Positions 9,887 to 17,553 of a stretch of 39,520 nucleotides of DNA are shown here, one piece after another. The stretch comes from Pseudomonadota bacterium (GTDB lineage Bacteria > Chloroflexota > Ktedonobacteria > Ktedonobacterales > JADMIN01): the NCBI GenBank assembly GCA_021324535.1, contig JAJPIU010000246.1, positions 1 to 39,520 of the forward strand, written 5' to 3'. The translations under genes were made by a program, and so were the position numbers. The notes beneath the pieces are model-generated. The model was not told where the DNA came from. It ran no database searches and saw only the letters and a program-made list of their open reading frames with translations. Each line of letters begins with the position of its first letter. The stretch's first letter is position 1.

Positions 9887-9972
9887 CAATTCCCATAGAA
9901 AAACGCCACCCCACGCCACAAAGCAGGGGTGGCGCCATATGGAGTACAAACCGGGCAAAGGCTGCCGACTCC

Positions 9973-11655
9973 TCAGGGTTCGGTCGCCAGCAGCGCGACC
10001 ACGGGACGCCCATCGCTCAGGCTGAGCCATGTCACAGGATCGCCAGCGAGATTGGGTGGCAACACCAGCGCCTGCCCGTTACGCAACACCATCATCTTCG
10101 ATGACATGCCGGTAAAGCTGTTGGCGAACACCTGTCCGGCGGCGCTCTCTTCATCGCGTGAGGCAATCACGCCCATGCCCAGCGTATCTATCAGCCAGAC
10201 GGTATGGCTGACGATCTGCCCATTGTTTGCGGTCGCGTCCTGCGCCACGTAGAGGCGGGCGCCATCGGCTGCTGCGCTGATGGAGAGCGACTCATTGAAG
10301 TTGACCTGCGCCCCTTCCGGGATGGATGGGCCACCCAGCGGAATGGAGCCGTTGAGGGTTGGCCCCTGATCGCCTGCGTCAATCACATAGCATTCAGCGG
10401 CTGGACTGCCTGTCACAATATAGACGGCCGGTTGCGAGAGGCTCTTGCTGGCGGCAAGCTGTGTCTCACCAAATGTCCCCTTAATGGCAAGCTCGCGTTC
10501 CGTGCCGCCTGTCTGGGTGTTGATACGCCGGATCACGATATACCGATTGCCATGCGTATCGGTCAGCCAGAGTGTATCGAACAACCATTTGCCATTGGGC
10601 GAGATGGCCAGCGCGCCGTTGATCGCCTGGCGCACAGGGAAACCTGCGGCGTGCAGGATGGGCGTTACCGAGGGGAAGCCTGACGCAGGCAAACTGCCTG
10701 GCGGCGGTGGCATGGGGATAGTGGTGGTAAACGACGGAGCAAGCGTCCGCAGGAGGGAACCGCTTTGTGTGGAGAAGACCAGTACGCGCGGGGCAGCTTG
10801 CTCAACATGGGCCACAGAGAGGCCAACATAGACAACGCTCCCATCCGGCGCGAGAGCCAGCGCATCGGCCTGTACGCCACTGGGCAGGCTCAGCCGATGA
10901 ATGAAGATCACCTGTCCGCTCGTTGGGCTGAACCCAACAATTGCCTGTGCGCCCTGCTCAGGCGGCGTCAACTCGACGATGACGTGTGAGCCAACCACCA
11001 CGCCGATCGGCAGGCTGCCTGCGCCAGCCACCTGCAACGCCTGACTGGACTCCGGGAGCGAGTGGATGACCACGCCGTTCCGCTCGTTCACCGCAATGAT
11101 CTCTGCCACCTGCCAGGCGCGATTGGAGCCATCCATCACCGTCACCAGCTTGCCCGTCTCGGCGTAGAGCACACCACGCGGAGCCGCCACCGGCGCATTG
11201 GTAACACTGTTGGTCGAGCGCGGAGCCGTCTGGGCGCCAAACGCGAAAAACGTTGTGGTGATGAGCAGCGCAACCATTGCCACAGCGACCACACATGAGA
11301 GGGTGATCAACCCACCGCGCCCCAATCCGGCAAGCGCGCGCAACGGCCCCACAAGGAAGCGTGTCGCGCGGACACGCAGTCGCACCGTCTCGCGCAGATC
11401 GGGAACGTAAGGCGCTGGCTCCTGACCAAGCGAGGCCAGTAACTCATACGGCGCATGCAACGCTTTGGCGCGTGGGCCACAGGTGGCGCAGACGGCGATA
11501 TGTTCGCGCACGGCCACGGCCACCTCAGGGGGCAGCTCGCCCGCAAACTCGGCGACGATCAGTTCCGGCTCTAACGGACAATTCAATGGACGCAGACTAT
11601 TGCGGCGTGTGGTAACGCGGCTCATACGCACATAGGGCATGTTGGTATCAGGCAT
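9973..11655 (-). CDS. Anti-sigma-factor-like membrane protein: N-terminal zf-HC2-like finger, single TM, extracytoplasmic beta-propeller-like domain
   Basis: 'AVREHIAVCATCG' (H-x3-C-x2-C), TM 'GLITLSCVVAVAMVALLITTTFFAFG', repeats such as 'LALAPDGSVVYVGLS', 'LAISPNGKWLFDTLWLTD'. Adjacent to a sigma factor gene. Confidence 0.8.
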   Translation of the reverse strand: MPDTNMPYVRMSRVTTRRNSLRPLNCPLEPELIVAEFAGELPPEVAVAVREHIAVCATCGPRAKALHAPYELLASLGQEPAPYVPDLRETVRLRVRATRFLVGPLRALAGLGRGGLITLSCVVAVAMVALLITTTFFAFGAQTAPRSTNSVTNAPVAAPRGVLYAETGKLVTVMDGSNRAWQVAEIIAVNERNGVVIHSLPESSQALQVAGAGSLPIGVVVGSHVIVELTPPEQGAQAIVGFSPTSGQVIFIHRLSLPSGVQADALALAPDGSVVYVGLSVAHVEQAAPRVLVFSTQSGSLLRTLAPSFTTTIPMPPPPGSLPASGFPSVTPILHAAGFPVRQAINGALAISPNGKWLFDTLWLTDTHGNRYIVIRRINTQTGGTERELAIKGTFGETQLAASKSLSQPAVYIVTGSPAAECYVIDAGDQGPTLNGSIPLGGPSIPEGAQVNFNESLSISAAADGARLYVAQDATANNGQIVSHTVWLIDTLGMGVIASRDEESAAGQVFANSFTGMSSKMMVLRNGQALVLPPNLAGDPVTWLSLSDGRPVVALLATEP

Positions 11656-11802
11656 TCCTGAACCTCTCTATCCGCTCTCTAGGCGATACATCCCTTGCGA
11701 AACAAACAGCGATGAGTACAGTGATACGATGATGATACGATTCGCCAACTCTTTTCCTGTCAGATACGCAAGTTGGCTACGAAACAGATGAGTTCGCCCA
11801 TC

Positions 11803-13851
11803 TTATTCTCGTTCTTGGTGGTTTTGCTCGACAGGCGCTTCATACCCCAGCGCAACCTCTGCCTCGCGCTGGGTACTTCCCTCTTTTCCTTCTTGCTCGA
11901 CGGCTACCTCGACCGTTCCCAAAGACGATACCTCCGATACCTCATACGAAAGCGGGCCACTCTCAGGGGAAGCCTGTGACCGGCTTCCCGCATCAGGTGT
12001 ATCGGGCAGATAGGTGAGTCGCGCCGATGAGGCCGCTGGCGCAACAGGAAGCGCATCCACCACGGGCCAGATGACGGCGTCATGGGCGAGCGAGGTGAGT
12101 ACGCCGTTGCGCTCCACATTCCCCGCGTTTGCCGCAAGCTGGCGGCGCGCCTCTTCAATGGCCGCCTGCCGGGCAATACGCTGGAGCGAGGGCTGTGTGA
12201 TGGCCCCTTCATCCACCTCATCGGGGATCAGTTCGTCTTGCTGCTCAGCTTCCTCGGTTTCCTCGGTTTCCTCGGTTTCTCTCCTTTCCTCAAAGTCAAG
12301 GCGCTCCGGCTGCATAGCGGCAGCGGGCGCGCCATCCGCAGCACCCGCAACGTTGGCGCCGTTGGCTTCGGCCTGCGCCGCAGTGACCGCAGTGACCTCT
12401 TCACTGGCTTCTTCGGCAAACGCGGCTGGTTCTGTCTCCGGCGTTGGTTCGCGTTCCTGTGCGCCCGCCTCGCCTTGTGTGTCTACCCAGGTCTCATCCC
12501 ATTCGTCGGCGCTCACTGGCAAATCGGGTGTTTGCGCAGGCAAGGTTTGCAAGGTTTGCGTGTCGGCTTGCTCCCAGCCCCATTCATCGGATTCGTCCCA
12601 CGGCTCTGCTTCTTCGGCTGCTGGCGCGCCTCCAACCACCGGCAGCGCACTGGTGGTTGCGGCGGCACTATCATCCTCGTCTGTTTCATATGGGTCTGCT
12701 TCATGCGCTTGGTGTGGGTGTTGTTGCGCCGACTCGATGGGTTGGGCTGCTTTGACAGGCTCAGGTGTATTGGATGGAGGAGCCGGTGTCGGTGTGATGG
12801 GCGGCCACAGGCGCATAGTCGGCTCCTGCTCGATGTCGGTCATCGGCGGGCTGGCGTAGCTGTCCAGCGCCTCGGCGCCGAGCAAGGAATCGTAGGAAGC
12901 CGGGGGAACCGACGCCGCGACCGGCGGCAGGAGCGCGCCTTGAGCCGCTGGAATTGTACTTCCACGCTCCACAGCGGCGCTGGCTGGCGCGCGATCCTGG
13001 TAGCCAAGTTCGGCGGGAATGCCCAGGTTGGCGATGGCTGCCGCGTAGCGAGTGGAGAATGCCTGTAGCCCGTGGACGATGCGCTTTCTGGTGGCGCTGG
13101 CGGTCAACCCAAGTGCGCGCGCCACCTCAGCCTGATTGAGACCCGCCACCAGGTGTAGCGCCAGACATTGCGCATCGCCATAGGGCAACTCGGCCAGCAC
13201 TACCCGCACCAACCGGTGGCGCAACGCCTCGCGTGGATCGAGCGCATCGAGATCGTCTTCCAGGGGTTCGTGCAGTTCGCTGGCCTCAGACAACGGGCTG
13301 GCGGCGTCTGAGTCGCCGCCCCCTTGCCACTCATGCGCATCCCATGCCTGCCGACCTGTCGCCTCTGCGCGGATCGTCCAGATCAACTGACGCACCTGGC
13401 GGCCCGTTGTATTCGTCGCTTGCTTGATCCTGCCCCAGCCTGAAAGCAAACGGCGCACCGGTTCGGCTCCCGCTCGCTCAGGCAGTAACCCGCGTGGCGG
13501 TGAGGGTGGTTGTAAACGTGGCGGCGCTTTTTTGCGCTTCGGGCGCCTGAGCGCGTCAAGTCCGGCCTCGGTGCAGGCGCGCAGCAGCCATAGGCGCAGT
13601 TGCTCCGCGCCGTGTGGCCCATGCAGGCGGCGTTCCATCCGCACGAAAATGCGTTCGGCCAGGGAGCGCGCCAGATCGGGATTGCCTGTCAGCCGTGTCA
13701 GGTAGCGCACTACCGAGGGCTGATAGCGCGCGATCAACGCCGTAAGCGCCCATTCGGCCCCTGCGCGCGCCTGCGCCGCAAGGCGTTTTTCCTCCTCTTG
13801 CTCAGCGCTAAGCATGCGGTCAGATGGCGCCATTCCCTCCTGCCAATTCAT
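11803..13851 (-). CDS. ECF-like RNA polymerase sigma factor with ~400-residue acidic/low-complexity C-terminal extension
   Basis: Region 2-like 'ALTALIARYQPSVVRYLTRLTGNPDLARSLAERIFVRMERRL'; region 4-like 'LAELPYGDAQCLALHLVAGLNQAEVARALGLTASATRKRIVHGL'; then a long E/P/A-rich tail with 'ETEETEETEEAE'. Confidence 0.82.
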   Translation of the reverse strand: MNWQEGMAPSDRMLSAEQEEEKRLAAQARAGAEWALTALIARYQPSVVRYLTRLTGNPDLARSLAERIFVRMERRLHGPHGAEQLRLWLLRACTEAGLDALRRPKRKKAPPRLQPPSPPRGLLPERAGAEPVRRLLSGWGRIKQATNTTGRQVRQLIWTIRAEATGRQAWDAHEWQGGGDSDAASPLSEASELHEPLEDDLDALDPREALRHRLVRVVLAELPYGDAQCLALHLVAGLNQAEVARALGLTASATRKRIVHGLQAFSTRYAAAIANLGIPAELGYQDRAPASAAVERGSTIPAAQGALLPPVAASVPPASYDSLLGAEALDSYASPPMTDIEQEPTMRLWPPITPTPAPPSNTPEPVKAAQPIESAQQHPHQAHEADPYETDEDDSAAATTSALPVVGGAPAAEEAEPWDESDEWGWEQADTQTLQTLPAQTPDLPVSADEWDETWVDTQGEAGAQEREPTPETEPAAFAEEASEEVTAVTAAQAEANGANVAGAADGAPAAAMQPERLDFEERRETEETEETEEAEQQDELIPDEVDEGAITQPSLQRIARQAAIEEARRQLAANAGNVERNGVLTSLAHDAVIWPVVDALPVAPAASSARLTYLPDTPDAGSRSQASPESGPLSYEVSEVSSLGTVEVAVEQEGKEGSTQREAEVALGYEAPVEQNHQERE

Positions 13852-14306
13852 GACGGCTTGCCCTCCTGCCTTAAAGCGAAAAACATTCCCCAGTTCCCGG
13901 GAGTGGTATCACAGTATCATAACGAGCAAGAAAAACCCTTTGGCTCCAAATCCAACAATGCGAACCTCTAGAGAACCTCTATACATGAAACGCTCCAACC
14001 CTGCTGAACGCTACGTAACGCGACGCGCATGCCGCAAATTATATGCCGCTCTCATGGTTGTCCGTAGATCAACCTGTCAATGTGTCGGCTCCCCCATCTT
14101 TCCCCATTCGCAGGGGCAATCAGAGGGATAATATAGTTACATTGGGTAGTAGAGTTTGCTATTCTCACCCTCTACTGGATACCATATTGGAATACGTGGC
14201 GGCAGACCAGGTAAACATCACATGGTGATACACAGCGCCGCCTTCCTTTCTTCTTGACTTCAAATATTTTGGATTCTGTCAGGCATACTAGAAATCAGAG
14301 CAATAG

Positions 14307-15119
14307 ATGGATGGTTGGGATCACTATCGCCGAGGCGATCAACAACGATACGAGCCGACTCGCTATGCCGGGCGACCTGCGCCGCCGAATTCGCAGTTGT
14401 TGCGGCCGTTAACCAGCCCACCTTCGCCGTTCTCTCCATCGGCGGAGGGAAGAAGCGCGCAAGGGCGGATGAGTGGGCCACTCATCCGCCAATCACCTGC
14501 CCTTTCTGCGCCGACCACCTCACCCATCGCCAAAGCCAGCGCGACGCTCAATCGGTTGATTGCGCTGATGGAGCAGCATGTAGCGCAATGGCGCCCTGAG
14601 GCTATTCACCTTGCCTGTCAGCGGATGCGTAGCTCAGGGGCGCCGCTTGCCTACGATATTGGCTTTCTGGCCGATGCGCCTCTTATGAACATAATGAGCC
14701 ATACCATCGAAGACTGGGTGATCGCCCGCCGCCTGCCCTGTGAGTTTTACGTGGGATTCCAGCGCCTCTCGTTGATGCGAATGCAGACGCAACGGTATGC
14801 GGCGTTGGCATCATGCGTTCGCTATGTCTACGCCTATGGGCTGGATGATACGGTTGGCCCGCAGAGTTTGTTCGCGCCAAATGTGCTGCGATTCGGCATC
14901 CAGCCACGGCATGGCGCTGATCTGCTCTGGTTCTGGTTTCTTGTGGTTGACCATCCCTACCAGCGTATGGCCCTGCTTGGTCAGCAGCGTTCAGGCTATA
15001 TCTGGAATCGCTCGTTTGCCGAGCGGGTGTATGAAGGATTCTGGACGTTCAACCCCAACGTCACTCAGCAGATTGTCGTGGCGCTCCGTCAGGCTGCGCG
15101 GGCCGTCTATTACAACTAG
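14307..15119 (+). CDS. DICT-domain-like sensory protein (standalone)
   Basis: 'EFYVGFQRLSLMRMQTQRYAALASCVRYVYAYGLDD...NVLRFGIQPRHGADLLWFWFLVVDHPYQRMALLGQQ' resembles the DICT pattern (GFQ...Y..L......VYVFG..D...LWFLVVD...). N-terminus Pro/Ser-rich, start uncertain. Confidence 0.55.
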   Translation: MDGWDHYRRGDQQRYEPTRYAGRPAPPNSQLLRPLTSPPSPFSPSAEGRSAQGRMSGPLIRQSPALSAPTTSPIAKASATLNRLIALMEQHVAQWRPEAIHLACQRMRSSGAPLAYDIGFLADAPLMNIMSHTIEDWVIARRLPCEFYVGFQRLSLMRMQTQRYAALASCVRYVYAYGLDDTVGPQSLFAPNVLRFGIQPRHGADLLWFWFLVVDHPYQRMALLGQQRSGYIWNRSFAERVYEGFWTFNPNVTQQIVVALRQAARAVYYN

Positions 15120-15147
15120 GCCAGGTCAGGTAACAGGCAAGATCAGC

Positions 15148-15558
15148 TCAGCCCAGACCCAATTGCTCCATCAGCGTTGGCGATCCCTGCGTGACCGCCA
15201 GCGATACTACCTTTCCGTCGCGGAACGTCAACGTAGCGGTATCGGACGAGGAAATCTTCTTTCCGGTTGGGGGCAGCGGCGGCATATCTGAAAACGCCAG
15301 CGTTCCCGTCTGTGTGGCCGTGATCGTGACGTTGGCCGTCACCGTATCACCTTGTTCGTTCAGGTTGCTTGGAGTGACCGCCCAGTCGGGGCAACCGGCA
15401 TACCAGGCGCGCTGCGCGCCAAGAAACGCCTCTTTGTTGAGGGGGGCTGGCGCAATGCCTGTCGCGGTAAAGTCGTCCGCCAGCAGCGCAGCGACCTTGT
15501 CGAGATCGTGTGCGGTCAGCGCGGCGGAGAAGGCAAGCGCGGTGTCGGTGTTGCTCAT
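15148..15558 (-). CDS. NTF2-like / SnoaL-like polyketide cyclase family protein
   Basis: 'FSAALTAHDLDKVAALLADDFTATGIAPAPLNKEAFLGAQRAWYAGCPDW...TFRDGKVVSL' typical SnoaL-like pattern; RBS AAAGGAG upstream of ATG 15558. Confidence 0.8.
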   Translation of the reverse strand: MSNTDTALAFSAALTAHDLDKVAALLADDFTATGIAPAPLNKEAFLGAQRAWYAGCPDWAVTPSNLNEQGDTVTANVTITATQTGTLAFSDMPPLPPTGKKISSSDTATLTFRDGKVVSLAVTQGSPTLMEQLGLG

Positions 15559-15634
15559 GCGTTGTCTCCTTTGACGTTGGTGAAGATTGGCCGACATGCT
15601 TCTGGACGTGCTTCTCTCGGCCAGAGAGCTATTT

Positions 15635-15655
15635 GGGTGGAATACACTTCCACCC
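15635..15655 (-). promoter_or_regulatory. Palindrome GGGTGGAA-TACAC-TTCCACCC just downstream of an extended -10 (TGGTATACT, minus strand)
   Basis: 8-bp perfect arms with 5-nt centre; TATACT on minus strand immediately upstream. Confidence 0.45.
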
Positions 15656-15777
15656 CGCCATGAGTATACCACAAACTCCGTATTGTTGCTTAGATTGCTT
15701 GCTATCCGTCTTCCACGCTGTGCTATGCTTTGAGCAGGGAACGCCTGGCGCGGGCGCCGACGAGGGGAGGAAGCGCC

Positions 15778-17031
15778 ATGACTGCGACACACGCCACGCC
15801 ATTCGATGAACCTGCCGGGGATGATGGCGCTACGGCGGATGATGCTGATGAGAGAGACGCCATAGAAGAGAGCGCCGACGAGCCTGATTATTTCGCTGTG
15901 CTTGGGGTGTCGCCAGCCGCCACCACAGCGGAGCTGCGTCAGGCATATCGGCGGCTTGCCAAGCTCTGGCATCCCGACCGCTATGTGGATGCGTCGCCAG
16001 CGTTGCGCGCGCAGGCCGAACGACGAATGCGTGCGCTTACCCGCGCCTATGCCGCGCTCAGCGATCCTGTGCAGCGGTCAATGTATGTGCTCCGGCGGTC
16101 GCAACAAGAGCAGGGCGGCGACGCGCATTGGTCTGATGGCTATAGCTCCGGCGCATCGGCCTACCACGCCTACGGCGCTTGGTCGTGGGGCGACTGGCAA
16201 GACGAAGCCAGGGCAAACCCCAACGGCGCAGGGATGTTCTTTGGCTTGCTGGCGCTGGTGATCGGCATAGGTTTGGTGGCAGGCGCGCTTAATGCCGGTT
16301 CACCCGCGCCACTCTTGTTTGGCGGGCTGGCGTTGTTGGTGTTCCTGGCGCTGGCTGCTGCGCTCTTCACCAAAGGCTCACCACTTGCGCGGGCGGCCAA
16401 CGCATGGATTGAGCATGAGCCGCGTGGCTACGCCGACCCCTATGCCGCCGCTCATGCGAGCCAGCAACGGCGCGCTTCCGGCAGAGCCTCCACACAGTAC
16501 GCTACCCATTCATCAGACGCCGCTGCAACGTCACAGAATCACACGCCGACGACGCGCGATCTGCCCGGAGAAGACACAGACGATGGGGATTGGAGCGAAT
16601 CTGACGCTGACGGCGGCGTGCTCACCCGCAGTGGGTCGGCTGGCACGGCGCTGAGGGAGCCCGATGAGGTAGATGCGGCGCGCTTCGAACGCTATGTCGT
16701 GGCGGCTGTAGAATCGTTGCCAGCGGAGTTTCGCCGTCGCATGCCAAATGTGGTCGTGCGGGTAGCTGATGAGCCTGACGACGAGACCTTGCGCAAGATG
16801 TGTGTGAGCAACGGGCAAACGTTGTTTGGCCTCTACGAAGGCGTCCCATTGACAGCGCAGGGCGCGGCAGCCGTCCGCCCTGAGGTGATCACAATCTATC
16901 GCCGCCCCATCGAGCGTTCGTGCGGGGGTGACCAGGCGCGCCTGCGCAAACAGATACGCAAGACGGTGTTTCACGAGGTTGCGCACCACTTTGGCATCAG
17001 CCACGAAGAGATGCCCGATTGGGTGCGCTAG
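15778..17031 (+). CDS. J-domain (DnaJ-like) + two TM helices + zincin-like metallopeptidase fusion
   Basis: 'DYFAVLGVSPAATTAELRQAYRRLAKLWHPDRY' (HPD); TM pair 'MFFGLLALVIGIGLVAGAL' and 'LLFGGLALLVFLALAAALF'; C-terminal 'RKTVFHEVAHHFGISHEEM' (HExxHxxGxxH), like the Zincin_1 (PF06262) family. Confidence 0.88.
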   Translation: MTATHATPFDEPAGDDGATADDADERDAIEESADEPDYFAVLGVSPAATTAELRQAYRRLAKLWHPDRYVDASPALRAQAERRMRALTRAYAALSDPVQRSMYVLRRSQQEQGGDAHWSDGYSSGASAYHAYGAWSWGDWQDEARANPNGAGMFFGLLALVIGIGLVAGALNAGSPAPLLFGGLALLVFLALAAALFTKGSPLARAANAWIEHEPRGYADPYAAAHASQQRRASGRASTQYATHSSDAAATSQNHTPTTRDLPGEDTDDGDWSESDADGGVLTRSGSAGTALREPDEVDAARFERYVVAAVESLPAEFRRRMPNVVVRVADEPDDETLRKMCVSNGQTLFGLYEGVPLTAQGAAAVRPEVITIYRRPIERSCGGDQARLRKQIRKTVFHEVAHHFGISHEEMPDWVR

Positions 17032-17043
17032 GCGAGCGCCCGA

Positions 17044-17460
17044 TTATGCGCGCGAGGATTCCGCTTGCCCGGAAAGATAATCCCACATCTGGTAATCTAC
17101 CTGATGTTTGGCGACGATCTCATCCCCTGGCCGCACGACCTGTCCCACTCCTGCGACGAGCTCGCCCTTATCGAGCTGGCGCAAATCAAGATAGGTCTCG
17201 CCCTCTTGCAGCCATATTCCGGCGTCCAGTAGCGGGATGCGTCGTAGCTGATCGCGAGTGAGCTGGCTCAGACGGGGATACAGATGCTTCACGTCTGCGG
17301 CGGTTCGCTCATGCGCCACGCGATCAATGGGTATCTCGCCGAAGTGTTGGTCTGCGTCGCCAAGCGGGCGCAGGTCGTGATCAGCCGCTTCCGTGCTCAG
17401 CCCTGGCGCCCGCTGGTCGTCGTCCCCTGCGACAAAAGCAGCCCCGTGGATGTTGCGCAT
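17044..17460 (-). CDS. Hypothetical protein
   Basis: Continuous ORF with protein-like composition 'LSQLTRDQLRRIPLLDAGIWLQEGETYLDLRQLDKGELVAGVGQVVRPGDEIVAKHQVDYQMWDYLSGQ'. Confidence 0.6.
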   Translation of the reverse strand: MRNIHGAAFVAGDDDQRAPGLSTEAADHDLRPLGDADQHFGEIPIDRVAHERTAADVKHLYPRLSQLTRDQLRRIPLLDAGIWLQEGETYLDLRQLDKGELVAGVGQVVRPGDEIVAKHQVDYQMWDYLSGQAESSRA

Positions 17461-17553
17461 CTCTGGCGCCAGAACACCACACGGTTAGCCGCCAAAAACA
17501 AATCCCCCCTTTCCAAGTCAAGGGAAAGGGGAGAAGTTGATTGAGGGCGAGAG

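Noticed and set aside
11745-11778. GCCAACT...AGTTGGC inverted repeat between sigma and anti-sigma genes
   Set aside because: Only a 7-bp stem with a 20-nt loop and no T-tract; not convincing as terminator or operator.
12014-13068. Two plus-strand ORFs of 281 and 328 aa
   Set aside because: Antisense to the sigma factor low-complexity tail; Ser/Cys- and Arg-rich composition typical of GC-rich shadow frames.
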